DNA of 64,000 bases from Arthrobacter sp. Hiyo8 (lineage in GTDB: Bacteria > Actinomycetota > Actinomycetes > Actinomycetales > Micrococcaceae), in the NCBI GenBank assembly GCA_001549895.1, contig AP014719.1, positions 4,154,001-4,218,000 of the forward strand, written 5' to 3'. This document shows positions 21,110-32,846 of this stretch, in pieces. A program made the translations under genes and the position numbers. The notes under the pieces were generated by a model that saw only the letters and a list, made by a program, of their open reading frames with translations, searched no databases and was not told the DNA's origin. Numbering within the stretch: the stretch's first letter is position 1; every line of letters begins with the position of its first letter.

Positions 21110-21312
21110 GTGGCTGTTCCCAAGCGGAAAATGTCTCGCGCAAATACACGCGCCCGCCGTGCCCAGTGGAAGGCAACTGCCCCAACTTGGTCAAGACCAT
21201 CGAAAACGGCCAGGTTGTTTACAGCCTGCCGCACCAGGCAAAGGTCGTCACCGACTCTGCCGGGACCGCGCTGTTCCTTGAATACAAGGGCCGCAAGGTC
21301 GCAGACGTCTAA
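21110..21312 (+). CDS. rpmF: Ribosomal protein bL32 (one frameshift)
   Basis: Small 50S subunit protein. MAVPKRKMSRANTRARRAQ is the standard bL32 N-terminus. Frame is lost near 21185, where GCCCCCAAC lacks one C; the repaired LVKTIENGQVVYSLPHQA continues to the TAA at 21310. GTG start. An essential-class gene broken by one base is strong evidence that these indels are errors. Confidence 0.93.
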
Positions 21313-21334
21313 ATCCGCCACAAGGCTGACAAGG

Positions 21335-22065
21335 ATGTCTTCAACTGAAGAGCTTCTGAAGCGTCTCGGTGTCTCCATTGACGCCGAGACGCTTCGTCTT
21401 GCTCTGACACATCGTTCATACGCGTATGAAAATGGTGGGATTCCCACCAATGAGCGCCTCGAATTCCTGGGCGACTCCATCCTGGGCTTTTCCGTGACCG
21501 ATTCGCTCTACCGCGACAACCCGGCGCTTCCGGAGGGCGAACTCGCGAAGCGACGCTCCGCCGTCGTCAGCACCCGCGCACTGGCGGGTATCGGCAGGGA
21601 CCTCGGAATCGGCGAATTCATCTACCTCGGGCAGGGCGAAAGGCTCACCGACGGTAAGAACAAGTCTTCAATTCTTGCGGACACCATGGAAGCGCTCATC
21701 GGGCCACCTATCTTTCCAACGACATTGAGACCGCCCGGCAGCTCGTGATGCGGCTCGTTGGACCCTTGCTCAAGGATGCCGCAGCACTCGGCGCCGGCAC
21801 CGACTGGAAGACCAGCATGCAGGAGCTTGCCGCAAGCCGTCAGCTCGGGTCCATCTACTATGCAGTCGAAGGCTCCGGCCCGGACCACGCGCGCAGCTTT
21901 GAGGCAGTGCTCCAGATCGGCGGCACCGCCTACGGCAAAGGCACGGGCCACTCCAAAAAGGAAGCCGAGCAGGAAGCCGCAGCAGATGCGTGGCGCACCC
22001 TTAACAGCAAGGTCGCGCTGAATAGCAAAGCCGACTCTCCGGCTGATCCCGCGCACAGCGCCTGA
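21335..22065 (+). CDS. rnc: Ribonuclease III (one frameshift)
   Basis: Cleaves double-stranded RNA in rRNA and mRNA processing. NERLEFLGDSILGFSVTD is the signature with catalytic acidic residues; ILADTMEALIGA supplies the second acidic site; a C-terminal dsRNA-binding domain ends with GKGTGHSKKEAEQEAA. ATG at 21335 behind AAGG, 22 bases after rpmF. Frame is lost near 21703 (ATC-GGG-GCC-ACC, one base missing). Confidence 0.93.
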
Positions 22066-22073
22066 TTCTTCAC

Positions 22074-23060
22074 ATGCCGGAACTGCCCGAAGTCGAAGTG
22101 GTCCGCCGCGGCCTGGCACGCTGGGTGCGCGGCCGGACCATCACTGACGTGGAGGTGCTCGATCCCCGTTCCATCCGCCGTCACGCGTTGGGCACGGAAG
22201 ACTTCATCGGGAACCTTGAGAACTCCACGGTTTTGGATGTCGTCCGGCGCGGCAAGTTCCTGTGGATGCCCCTGCGGACCGAGGAACCCGGCGGCACCGG
22301 CGGGGCTGTGTCCGGCAAAATGATCCCCGGCGAAGCGGTCCCCGGCGTCGCGCTGATGGCGCACCTCGGTATGAGCGGGCAGCTCCTCATGCAGGATCCG
22401 GGGGTTCCGGACGAGAAGCACCTCAAAGTCCGCTTCCGCCTCAGCACGTCGGATGGCATGCCGGAGCAGTTGCGGTTCGTGGACCAACGGATCTTCGGCG
22501 GACTGTTTGTCACCTTGCTTGTACCGACCTCCGACGGCGGTCCCGGCGGCCAGGGCGAGACACCCCTCCCGGAAATTGCCGAAGAAGCCTCGCACATCGC
22601 CCGCGATCCGCTGGACCCGCACTTTTCCTTTGACGACTTCTACCGCAAGGTCAAAGCCCGCAAGACCGGGCTCAAGCGTGCCCTGTTGGATCAGGGAGTC
22701 ATCTCCGGGATAGGCAACATCTACGCCGACGAATCGCTCTGGCGGGCCAAGCTGCACTATGCCAAACCGACAGACACCCTCAAGCGGGCCGATGCCGTGA
22801 GGCTTGTCGATGCCGCGAAGGAAGTCATGAGCGACGCCCTCGCAGCCGGCGGGACGAGCTTCGATTCGCTTTACGTCAATGTCAACGGAGTTTCGGGATA
22901 CTTCGCCCGGTCCTTGGATGCCTATGGACGGGCGGGCGAGCCGTGCAGGCGGTGTTCCGCCGTGGGACTCCCGGGTGTGATCAAACGCGAGCAATTCATG
23001 AACCGCTCCTCGTACACGTGCCCGATCTGCCAGCCGAAGCCGCGCAACGGCCGCTGGTAG
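22074..23060 (+). CDS. mutM: Formamidopyrimidine-DNA glycosylase
   Basis: Removes 8-oxoguanine and ring-opened purines. Intact, 328 residues. MPELPEVEVVRRGL gives the catalytic Pro and Glu; MAHLGMSGQL with Lys-containing KHLKVRF, and the C-terminal zinc finger CRRC...CPIC with KREQFMNRSSYTC are present. It begins 8 bases after rnc, in the conserved rpmF-rnc-mutM-smc order. Confidence 0.95.
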   Translation: MPELPEVEVVRRGLARWVRGRTITDVEVLDPRSIRRHALGTEDFIGNLENSTVLDVVRRGKFLWMPLRTEEPGGTGGAVSGKMIPGEAVPGVALMAHLGMSGQLLMQDPGVPDEKHLKVRFRLSTSDGMPEQLRFVDQRIFGGLFVTLLVPTSDGGPGGQGETPLPEIAEEASHIARDPLDPHFSFDDFYRKVKARKTGLKRALLDQGVISGIGNIYADESLWRAKLHYAKPTDTLKRADAVRLVDAAKEVMSDALAAGGTSFDSLYVNVNGVSGYFARSLDAYGRAGEPCRRCSAVGLPGVIKREQFMNRSSYTCPICQPKPRNGRW

Positions 23061-23165
23061 CGCGGATTCGCCGGTTTGCCCCGCAAATCCGGGGATTTCC
23101 GCCGTCGGGCAGTAGATTTAGCCGTAAAGTAGCCACCGGCGACATTGAAAGAGATCCGAAACACC

Positions 23166-26100
23166 TTGCATCTGAAAAGTTTGACTGTCCGGGGGTTCAA
23201 GTCGTTCGCGTCGGCCACGACGTTCGACTTCGAGCCGGGCGTCACCGCCGTTGTTGGCCCCAACGGTTCGGGCAAGTCCAATGTGGTTGACGCGCTGGCC
23301 TGGGTCATGGGCGAACAGGGCGCCAAGACCCTGCGCGGCGGCAAAATGGAAGACGTCATCTTCGCCGGCACATCGGGGCGGCCTCCGCTGGGCCGCGCGC
23401 ACGTTGCCCTGACGATCGACAACGCAGACGGCGCCCTGCCGATCGAGTACAGCGAAGTCACCATTTCCCGCACACTCTTCCGGACCGGCGGATCCGAGTA
23501 CGCCATCAACGGATCGCCCTGCCGCCTCCTGGACATCCAGGAATTGCTCTCGGATTCAGGCCTTGGCCGGGAGATGCATGTGATCGTGGGGCAGGGGCAG
23601 TTGGACCGCGTCCTGCACGCCACCCCGAGGACCGCAGGGGATTCATTGAAGAAGCCGCAGGTATCCTCAAGCATCGGCGTCGCAAGGAAAAGACCGTCCG
23701 CAAGCTGGAAGCCATGCAGGCGAACCTGCAACGCCTTGGTGACCTCACGGCGGAAATCCGTCGTCAACTCACGCCGCTGGGCAAGCAGGCCGAAGTCGCC
23801 CGCCGCGCCCAGACCGTGCAGTTCGACGTCCGCGACGCCAAGTCCCGGCTGCTGGCCGATGATCTCGTCCGGCACACCCGGGCGTTGGAGAAGGATGTCG
23901 CCGACGAGGCCGCGTTGAAAGAGCGCCGCGAGGTAGTAGAAGCGGAGCTCGCCGCAGGCCGCCAACGCCAGATCCGCCTCGAGCAGCTCGCGGCCGAGGC
24001 GACACCCCGGCTCAATGCGGCCAGGGACGATTGGTACCAGCTGTCCGCAACCAGGGACCGGCTCCGCGCCCTGGGATCGCTCGCGACCGAGCGTCGCCGC
24101 CTCCTTGGCGCCTCCGACGCCGCCCCGGATTCAGGCCGCGATCCGGACCATCTGGACCGGCAGGCCGCCCGGGTCCGGCAGGAACAATCGGAGCTCGAGC
24201 ACGACATCCTGGCGAAGCAAGCGGGCCTGCTTGAGGCAACCGCAGCCAAACAGGACGCCGAGAACCTGGCCGCCGCCGAAGACAAACGCCTGACGGCCGT
24301 GTTGCGGGCAGCCGCCGATCGCCGTGAAGGCCTCGCGAAGCTCGTCGGTCAATTGGCCGCCGCACGCTCCCGGGCCGAGGCGGCCGAGGCTGAGCGGGCA
24401 GGCTCAGGGAATCGCTGGCAGCCGGTGAGGAACGTCGTCGCCACGCGCAAAGCGAATTTACGGCCCTCGAGTCGCAAGTGGCCGGCGTCGAAGACGGCGA
24501 AGAAAGCCTCGACGCCGAATACGAAGACGCCAGCGCCCTTCTTGACGAGATCAACGCCGAGATTGAGGCGTTGAAGGCTGCCGAACGCGATGAAGTCCGC
24601 GAACGCGATGCGCTCACCGCCCGCCGTGATGCCTTGCAGCTTGGACTCAACCGCAAGGATGGCTCCTCGCGGCTTCTGTCCTCGGACCACCCCGGTGTGT
24701 TGGGCCCGCTCGCTTCCCTCCTGAGGGTGGAGCCCGGGTATGAGACTGCCGTGGCCGCAGCACTTGGCAGTGCTTCCGACGCCGTCGTGGTGGCGGACGG
24801 CGCGGGGCCGTCGCCGCGATGCGGCTCTTGAAGGACGCCGACGCCGGACGCGCCTCGCTTTTGGTGGCAGGCGCTGTGCCCTCTGCGGGTCCCGAGGCTG
24901 GCCTGCCGGAGTCGCCGATGCTGCCCGACGGCGCTCGCTGGGCCGCCGAGTTGGTGGCGGCTGACGCTCCCGAAGCGAGAGGCGTCATGACCCTCCTGGC
25001 GTCCACCGCCGTCGTCGACGACTTGGAAACGGCGGCCAGCCTCATTGCCGGCAACCCGGGGCTTACCGCAGTGACCCGGGAAGGAGATGTCTTCAGGGCA
25101 CTGACGGTGGACGGTGGATCGGCCACGGCGCCGTCGCTCCTTGAAGTCCAGGCCGCAGTGGACGACGCCGATGCCCGGCTCCTGGAGCTCGCCACCCGTC
25201 TTGAGCGGGGAAAGTTCGCCCTGGCTGGAGCCGAAGCACGCCGGGCCGATGCCCAGGAACGGGCGAACGCGGCGCTCGACAAACTCCACGATTCGGATGC
25301 CCGCCTGGCTGCCGTCGCCGAACGGCTTGGCCACTTGAATTCCCAGTTGCGCAGCGCCGTCGCGGAGCGCGATCGAATGGCGGAGTCCCTGGCCAAGGCC
25401 GAACTGAACATCGCCGTGGCAGAGGAGTCCCTTGAGCTTGCGGCGGAACGGTTGGCCGCAGCAGAAGAGGCCCCCAGGAGGAAGAGCCGTCCACGGAGCA
25501 ACGCGATGCCTTGGCCAGGGCTGCCAGCGAAGCACGGTCCCGTGAGATGGAGGTCAGGCTGGGCCTGCGGAGCGCTGAAGAACAGCTCGCCGCGACCAGC
25601 AACCGGGCCGCCTCCTTGGAGCGGGCCGCCGCGAGCGAACGGCGGGCACGGGAGGAAGCTGCCCGCCGGCCTTGCGTCGCAAAGCGCAAGCCGAGCGGGC
25701 TTCCGCCGTTGCTTCCGCCGTCGAACAGACCGTGCGTTTCGTTGACGTGTCAGTGGACCTGGCCGCCCGCGCCCGGGACGTCGCCGAGGCCGTCCGGGAG
25801 CAGCGCGAAAAGGAACTCGCTGATGTCCGGAGCAGCAATGAGAAGTTGGCCCAGGAGCTCGCGGGACTGACGGACTCCGTCCACCGGGACGAACTCGCGC
25901 GAGCCCAGCAACGGCTCAGGATCGAAGCGCTGGAAACCCGCGCCATCGAGGAGCTTGGCCTGTCGGCGGAACAACTCGTGGCCGACTTCGGTCCGGAGCA
26001 GCCCGTTCCCGTGCCTGCCGCCGCCGTGGACAAGTGGGCCGAACTCCGCGCGCCGGTGGACGAGGACGGGAACGCCATCGTCGAGGGTGTTCCCTTCGTC

Positions 26101-26754
26101 CGCGCCGAGCAGGAGAAACGGCTCCGCAAGGCCGAAAGGGACCTCGCAGCCCTTGGCAAAGTGAACCCCCTGGCGCTTGAGGAATTCGCCGCACTCGAGG
26201 AGCGCCACCAATTCCTGAGCACGCAGCTGGAAGACCTCAAGTCCAGTCGCAAGGACCTTTTGGACATCATCAAGGAGGTGGACAACCGCGTCCAGCAGGT
26301 CTTTGCCGAGGCCTTCGCCGATACCTCCAAACAGTTCGACCACGTCTTTGCGCGGCTCTTCCCCGGCGGTGAAGGCAAGTTGGTGCTAACGGACCCTGAT
26401 GACATGCTGACCACCGGCATCGAGGTGGAGGCACGGCCTGCCGGAAAGAAGATCAAGCGGTTGTCCTTGCTTTCCGGTGGCGAACGGTCGTTGACGGCTG
26501 TCGCGTTGCTCGTGGCGATTTTCAAGGCGCGGCCTTCGCCGTTCTACGTCATGGACGAAGTGGAAGCCGCGTTGGACGATACGAACCTGGGCAGGCTGAT
26601 CACGATTTTCGAAGAGCTGCGCGAGTCCAGCCAGCTGATTGTCATTACGCACCAGAAGCGGACCATGGAAGTCGCGGACGCCCTCTACGGAGTGACTATG
26701 CGGGGCGACGGCGTGTCCACCGTCATCAGCCAAAGGCTCGGTGCCGAGGTCTAG
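23166..26754 (+). CDS. smc: Chromosome segregation protein SMC (several frameshifts)
   Basis: Condensin ATPase that organises the chromosome. The head begins LHLKSLTVRGFKSFASATTF with Walker A in VVGPNGSGKSN, followed by a long coiled coil, a Gly-containing hinge (GVLGPLASLLRVEPGYE), a second coiled coil and the C-terminal head with LSGGERSLTAVALLVAIF (signature) and FYVMDEVEAALDD (Walker B). Start TTG at 23166 gives the family N-terminus. Breaks near 23630, 24410, 24815, 25480 and 25672 are single missing bases in Ala/Arg-rich coding DNA. About 1196 residues after repair, normal for SMC. Confidence 0.93.
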
Positions 26755-26774
26755 CTTTGTGAGAAGCTAGGGGA

Positions 26775-27996
26775 GTGAACGATCTCCTCCCCATTATTTT
26801 GTCCATTGTCGCTGCCATCGTGGTGGTCGGAGGGCTGATTCCTGTCCTGCTCAAGGCGCGGAAGTCCTCCTCGACTTACGCTGGAACGCGCGACGCCAAC
26901 GACCCCGCCGACAGGGCGCCGGCAGGCGGCGGAACGATCGTCGACGACGCCCCGGGACCGCGCCGGATCGCACGGCGCCCGGCCCGTCGTCGAACCCGCC
27001 GACCTCGCCGTACCGGAGACCGACGTTCCGGACGACGCCGCGGGACTGGAACTTATCCAGGTGGAGACCCCTGCGCCTGTCGAGGGCCGCCTCAACCGGC
27101 TTCGCGCGCGGTTGGTCAAATCGAACAGCATTCTCGGGAAGGGTCTCCTGGCCCTGCTTTCGAGCGACAAGATCGACGAAAACGTCTGGGACGAAGTCGA
27201 AGAGACACTGCTGCTCGCCGACCTCGGCACTGAGCCCACCATGCAGCTGGTCGATGCCTTGCGTGCGCGGGTCAAGGTCCAAGGCACCCGTAGCCCCGAG
27301 GATGTCAAGGCCCTCCTGCGCGAGGAACTCATCAAGCTCGTGGATCCCACGATGGACCGCAGCCTGAACGTGGAACGCAAGGGCGCCCACCCGGCCATCA
27401 TGATCGTCGTCGGCGTCAACGGGGTGGGCAAGACCACCACCGTCGGCAAGCTGGCGCGCGTTCTCGTCGCCGAAGACAAGGACGTCCTGCTGGGCGCCGC
27501 CGACACCTTCCGTGCGGCGGCTGCCGAGCAGCTCGCTACGTGGGGCCAGCGTGTCGGCGTCGCAACCGTCAGGTCGCACGTCGTCGGCGCAGACCCAGCC
27601 TCTGTCGCCTATGAAGCCGTCAAGTCCGGCATTGAGCAGGAAGTGGATGTCGTCATGATCGACACCGCCGGCCGCTTGCAAAACAAGGTTGGCCTCATGG
27701 ACGAGCTCAGCAAGGTCAAGCGCGTCATCGAGAAGCTGGCCGAAGTGGACGAAGTCCTGCTCGTACTGGATGCGACCACCGGACAGAACGGCCTGAACCA
27801 GGCCAAGGTCTTCTCCGAGGTAGTCAACATCACGGGAATCGTGCTTACGAAGCTGGACGGTACCGCGAAGGGCGGGATCGTCGTCGCGATCCAAAAGGCC
27901 CTCGGCGTGCCGGTCAAGCTTGTTGGACTGGGCGAAGGCCCGGACGACCTCGCGCCGTTCGAGGCCGAAGCCTTCGTCGACGCCCTGCTCAACTAG
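26775..27996 (+). CDS. ftsY: Signal recognition particle receptor FtsY (one frameshift)
   Basis: Docks the SRP-ribosome complex to the membrane. An N-terminal hydrophobic helix (PIILSIVAAIVVVGGLIPVLL) precedes an acidic linker and the NG GTPase domain: GVNGVGKTTT (G1), DTFRAAAAEQL, DTAGRLQNK and TKLDGTAKGG. Frame is lost near 26950 in the linker. GTG start 20 bases after smc. Its partner Ffh is encoded at 32.8 kb. The stop is 10 bases before the 66-bp palindrome. Confidence 0.93.
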
Positions 27997-28006
27997 GCGC
28001 ATCCAG

Positions 28007-28072
28007 CCCAACTAACTAGCAGTTGTTGTCGTTTTCAAGGCTCTTAACGACATCTACTGCTAGCTAGTTGGG
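28007..28072. repeat. 66-bp intergenic palindrome, copy 1
   Basis: Arms begin CCCAACTAACTAGCAGTTG and end CTGCTAGCTAGTTGGG, with an inner GTCGTT/AACGAC stem. It lies between the converging ftsY and MFS genes. The right arm supplies the TAG stop of the MFS gene (28064-28066). A second copy of the same length is at 34417. Confidence 0.85.
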
Positions 28073-29306
28073 TGAGTCGACGCTTTCGTAGCCGCGCTGC
28101 ATCGGCTCGCGTGCCGCGGACCAGCCGACGGCGGCGAGCAGGAGGATGCCGCCGGTTGCGCCGAAGGCCCAGCCGTAGCCAAGTCCATCAGCCACGAGGC
28201 CGACGAGGACAGGGCCAACAATAGCTCCGGCGTCGGAGGCCATCTGGAAAACCGCCAGCACCTTGCCGCCGGAACGGCCACGGCCGATGATGTCCCCGAC
28301 GGCGGCCTGCTGGGCCGGGTTCAGCAAGCCGGAGCCGAAGCCGGCAGCAGCCGACGCAGCGAAAAACGCGGGAAGATTGCCGGTCAACCCGATGGTCGCG
28401 GTGGCCAGGCCGGTGACTATCAAGCCCAGCAGCATCATGGGCTTCCGGCCGAAACTATCAGCCATGCGGCCGGAGAAGGTCAGCGCCAGCGCGTTTCCTC
28501 CCGCGAACACGGCCAGCGCCCAACCCGCCGAGGCGGAGCCTCCGGCCAGCACAACCACTGCGAACAAGGGGACAGTGGCCATTCGCACACCGAAGGTCGC
28601 CCAGCCATTGCTGAAACTGGAGAACAGGGCGGCCCGGTAGGCAGAATCGCCCAAAGCCTCCTTCATGCGCATTGCCGGCCCCGCCGCGCCGCCTTGCGTC
28701 GCTCCCCTGAACGTCCCGTCAGCTGCGTGCGAACAACCAAGGCCGCCAGGACCAAGGCTGCCGCGTAGGCGAGGAAGGGGACGCGCAGGCCGAACCCGGC
28801 GAGCAGCCCGCCAACCACGGGCCCCAGGACGCTGCCGATCAGGAATGCGGAGGCGTACGCGCCGGAGACCCGTCCGCGGCTTTCCGGAGGGGCGAGCCTG
28901 ATCAAGAGGCCCATCGCCGCAACCGTGAACATTACGGAACCGGCTCCGCCAAGGCCCGGAAGACCAGCAGCTGCCAATAGTTCTGGGCGAAGGCGCAGGC
29001 TGCCGTCGACGCAGCCACAATCAGCAACCCTGCGATGTACACGGGACGCTCGCCGAACCGACCCATCAGGGCACCCCCGGCCGGAGCGAACACCAAGCGC
29101 ATGAACGCGAAAATGCTCACGATCACCGCGGCTGCCGTTGCTCCGACGTCGAACGTCGTGGCGAACTGGGGGAGTACGGGCGCCACGAGGCCGAAACCCA
29201 GGGCAATCAGGAACGCTGCCGCCAACATCACCTTGATGTCCCGTGGCATTGCAGCCTTCGCGGCCCTCGCTCCTTGATTGGCGGGGGATTCGGGGCTTGC
29301 AGTCAT
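28064..29306 (-). CDS. Major facilitator superfamily transporter (two frameshifts)
   Basis: About 414 residues and 12 predicted membrane helices in two halves. The first half holds GFGLVAPVLPQFATTFDVGA, the motif A region GALMGRFGERPVYIAGLL and ESRGRVSGAYASAFLIGSVLGPVVGGLL. The second half repeats motif A as GRMADSFGRKPMMLLGL. This layout is that of drug/H+ antiporters; the substrate is unknown. Breaks near 28945 and 28730. Start MTASPES at 29306. The stop codon is part of the 66-bp palindrome, so that hairpin probably ends this transcript. Confidence 0.82.
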
Positions 29307-29529
29307 GGTGTCGGGGTCCTCTGGGTAGTACGAGCGCGGGAAAGTGGAACTGACGAAACATATCCGTAACAAGGGTGATATGCACCATTTACGTTCGAGA
29401 AGTTCTTGTAACAGCCCCGCAATCTAAAACCTTCGCAGGTGAAACACTGCCCCGCAAACTCTTATGTAGAACGCAAATGCGTTGGGACAGGCGGCTCAGC
29501 CCGCAACTAAAAGCAGAGAGGACGTAGAC

Positions 29530-30862
29530 ATGGACTTCACCGCCGGTCTCGTTTGGCTCCTGGTCGCATCAGCCTTCGTGCTGTTCATGACCCGGGCCTG
29601 GCATTCTTCTATGGCGGCATGACCCGTGCCAAGGCCGCCCTGAACATGATGATGATGAGCTTCATCGCCATCGGCACAGTGACCCTCGTATGGGTCCTGT
29701 GGGGCGCCTCGATGTCCACAAGCAACACGGACAACTTCTTCCAGATCTTCGCGAATCCGTTCAGCCACTTCGGTCTGCACAACTTCACCGATCCGGCAGA
29801 CCTCCTCCACGTTGGATACGCCGCAACCTTCGCGATCATCACCGTCGCCCTCATCTCCGGTGCCATCGCGGACCGCGCCAAGTTCTCGGCCTGGACGCTG
29901 TTTACCCCGATCTGGGCCACCCTCGTCTACGCACCCCTGGCCTACATGGTCTGGGGCGGCGGCCTCTTCTCGGCAACCGGCTGGTTCGGCCAGACTTTCG
30001 CTCCCGTCATTGACTTCGCCGGTGGCACCGTGGTGCACATCAACGCCGGTGTGGCCGGCCTCATCCTCGTCCTGATCATCGGCAACCGCAAGGGCTTCGG
30101 CAAGGACCCGAACCACCGCCCGCACAACGTGCCCCTGGTCATGCTCGGTGCAGCCATCCTCTGGTTCGGCTGGTTCGGCTTCAACGCCGGTGCCGCCGCA
30201 AACGTGCAGCAGGCTGGCCTGATCTGGATCAACACGCTCGTCGCACCGGCAGCGGCCATGCTCGGCTGGCTTGTCGTGGAGCGCATCCGTGATGGCCACC
30301 CCACGTCGCTTGGTGCGGCATCGGGCGTCGTCGCCGGCCTGGTTGCCATCACCCCGGCTTGCGCCAACGTTTCCCGCTCGGCGCGATCGCCCTCGGTATC
30401 GCAGCCGGCGTCGCCTCGGCCCTTGCTGTCGGCCTGAAGTTCAAGCTCGGCTACGACGACTCCCTGGATGTCGTCGGCGTCCACCTGGTGTCCGGCATCA
30501 TCGGCACCGTGGCCATCGGCTTCCTCGCCACCCCGACCCAGGGTCCCGCAGGCCTGTTCTACGGCGGGGGGACCACCCAGCTGGTTGCGCAGTCGCTCGC
30601 GGCACTTTGCTCGATCGTCTTCACCGGCGTGATGACGTTCATCATCGCCTACCCGATCCACAAGCTCATGGGCTTCCGCATCTCCGAACGCCAGGAGATC
30701 GCCGGAGCAGACCTCAGCCTGCACGCCGAGACGGCGTACGAGTTCGGTGTCGGCGGCCACGGCGGAAGCTTCCAGCCCCTTCACGACCTCATCACCGGCA
30801 AGGTATCGTCCGAAGCAGCTGACGAAGCATCCGTATCAGGCAAGGAGAGTGTCCAGGCATGA
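29530..30862 (+). CDS. amt: Ammonium transporter (two frameshifts)
   Basis: Eleven-helix Amt/Mep channel for ammonium uptake. PGLAFFYGGMTRAKAALNMMMM is preceded by MDFTAGLVWLLVASAFVLFMT; the break near 29590 lies between them (ACC-CCG-GGC short by one C). DFAGGTVVHINAGVAGL, GAAILWFGWFGFNAGA and GVHLVSGIIGTVAIGF carry the pore histidines. A second break is near 30360 (CANVSPLGAIALGI). Overlaps glnK by four bases (ATGA), the usual amt-glnK pair. Confidence 0.93.
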
Positions 30863-31197
30863 AACTCATTACGGCGATCGTCCGCCCGGAGAAGCTCGAC
30901 GCCATCCGCGAGGGGCTCGAAGCATACGGGGTACAGGGACTGACGGTCAGCGCGGCCAGCGGCTACGGCCGGCAGCGTGGTTACACCGAGGTGTACCGCG
31001 GGGCCGAGTACAACGTGGATCTGCTTCCCAAGATCCGCGTGGAGGTCCTGGCCACGGATGAGCAAGCAGACGACATCCTCGATGTCCTGATTGCTTCCTC
31101 CAATACCGGCCGTGCCGGTGACGGCAAGGTCTGGACCGTAGACGTCTACGAAGCAGTCCGTGTCCGCACGGGCGAGCGGGGCGCAGCAGCCATCTAA
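30859..31197 (+). CDS. glnK: Nitrogen regulatory protein P-II
   Basis: Trimeric sensor of 2-oxoglutarate and ATP/ADP that blocks the Amt pore when nitrogen is ample. Intact, 112 residues. MKLITAIVRPEKLDAIREGL is the P-II N-terminus; the T loop RQRGYTEVYRGAEYNVDLLPK carries Tyr51, the residue modified in other P-II proteins; SSNTGRAGDGKVWT is the C-terminal signature. Translationally coupled to amt. No glnD is within the window. Confidence 0.95.
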   Translation: MKLITAIVRPEKLDAIREGLEAYGVQGLTVSAASGYGRQRGYTEVYRGAEYNVDLLPKIRVEVLATDEQADDILDVLIASSNTGRAGDGKVWTVDVYEAVRVRTGERGAAAI

Positions 31198-31210
31198 GGC
31201 CCAACGCAAC

Positions 31211-31244
31211 GAGGGCCGGGTACCTGGAAAGGTACCGGCCCCTC
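31211..31244 (+). terminator. Terminator after amt-glnK
   Basis: Hairpin GAGGGCCGGGTACC / GGTACCGGCCCCTC with a 6-base loop, followed by a short TT. Confidence 0.6.
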
Positions 31245-31295
31245 TTGCGTGTGCCTTGCATAGGAGCGCGGGAGCGCAGGAGCGTGGCCGCCTGG

Positions 31296-32695
31296 TTAGT
31301 CCCCGACGGCGGTGGGCCAGTCCGCGGGACCCGGCCCGCCGGCGTCGTACTTTTCGAGCGGCACGGAATCCTTGGCCCAGGCCTTGAGCACGGGCTCGAT
31401 GATCCGCCAGCAGTCGACGGCGGTGTCGCCGCGGACCGAGAGCAGCGGATCGCCGGTAATGACGCCTTCCAACACTTCTCCGTAGGGCAGCAGATCGGAG
31501 GCATTCAGTTCTGCGTTGAGCGTCACTCGATCGAGAGTAAAGATATTTCCGGGACCGTTGACGTCGACGTCGATCTGCAAGGTGTCAGGACCGAAGCCGA
31601 TGCGCAGCTGGTTGGGGGAGTCCACACCCTCGAATCCGGACGGCAGGTGCGGGACGGGCCGGAAGGTGACGATCGCCTCTTTCCGCGCGGCACCCAAAGC
31701 CTTTCCCGAGCGCAGGATGAAGGGACGCCTTTCCAGCGCCAGTTATCGATTCCCACTTCGACTTCTGCGAGCGTCTCCGTTTCCCGTGCAGGGTCCACGC
31801 CCGCTTCGGCGACATAGTCCGGCACGTCCCGGTCGCCGATCCGGCCGGCGGTGTAGCGCGCCCGTCGGGTGGACTTCTTGTAGGGCGCGGTGATGCTGCT
31901 CGCACGCAACACCGTTGAAATGGCGTCGCGGAGATCGCGCTCGCCGATGGTGGAGGGGGCATCGATGGCAAGCAATGCCATGATGTGGAGCAAATGGCTC
32001 TGGATCATGTCCTTGAGGGCGCCGGCTCCGTCGTAGTAGCGGGCACGCCCTTCGAGTGCGAGGTCTTCGTCGAAGATGATCTCCACTTTTTCGATGTGGT
32101 CCCGGTTCCACACCGGCTCCAGGAACCTGTTGGCGAAGCGCAGGCCCAGGATGTTGAAGACGGTGGCCTTGCCAAGGAAGTGGTCCACGCGGTGGATGTG
32201 GTCTTCCGGGACCAAAGCGGCGAGGGTCTTGTTGAGTTCACGGGCGGATTCGGAGCTGGATCCGAAGGGTTTCTCCATCACCAGGCTAGTTTCGGGAGGG
32301 AGCTGCTGGGCGGTGAGGACCTCGCAGGCCTTCTGGCTGATGTGTGGAGGCAAAGCGAAATAGACGGCGATTGGTGCTTCAAGCCCTGCCAGGAGCGTCG
32401 CGAGCTGGCCGTCCGCCGTGACATCCACTTGATAGTATTCGGTACTTTTCTCCAGTGCCGCGATTGCCTTCTTGCCTGCGGCACTTGCACCCGTGGCTGC
32501 CTCCTCGAAGGCGTCGCCCACGCGTTTGGTCCATTGTTCGGGCGTCCATGGGTCGGAGCCCGCTCCGACAAGCTTCAGGCCGTCCGCGAGGCCGCTTGCC
32601 ACGAGCCTGGCGAGGCCCGGCAACAGCAATCGGCCCGTCAGATCTCCGGAGGCGCCTAGGATGAGCAACGTATTTACTGTTGTTTTGCTGGTCAC
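31296..32695 (-). CDS. zwf: Glucose-6-phosphate dehydrogenase family protein (one frameshift)
   Basis: Oxidises glucose-6-phosphate with NAD(P)+ at the start of the pentose phosphate pathway. LLILGASGDLTGRLLLPGL is the dinucleotide motif, MEKPFG and HRVDHFLGK the substrate-binding and catalytic motifs, and RFANRFLEPVWNRDHIEKVEI follows. Frame is lost near 31722 (PSFILRSGKALGAARKE). GTG start at 32695; about 466 residues. Micrococcaceae often hold more than one zwf; this copy sits alone, away from opcA and tal, so its physiological share is unclear. Confidence 0.88.
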
Positions 32696-32712
32696 TGTGC
32701 CAGCATGCCATC

Positions 32713-32740
32713 TTGCAGGCGCGTCTTGGTACCCTAGATA
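32713..32740 (+). promoter_or_regulatory. Candidate ffh promoter
   Basis: TTGCAG, a 16-base spacer and TAGATA lie about 110 bases upstream of the ffh start, within the zwf-ffh divergent region. Confidence 0.35.
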
Positions 32741-32846
32741 GTCGAGTCCCTCAGTTGAGTCAGATTTGTTTGGGGCAGGAATCGTCAAGATATTGGTGCG
32801 TCGGAACGGCCGCCATTCGTAGACCATTGAAAGAAGTGCACGGCGC

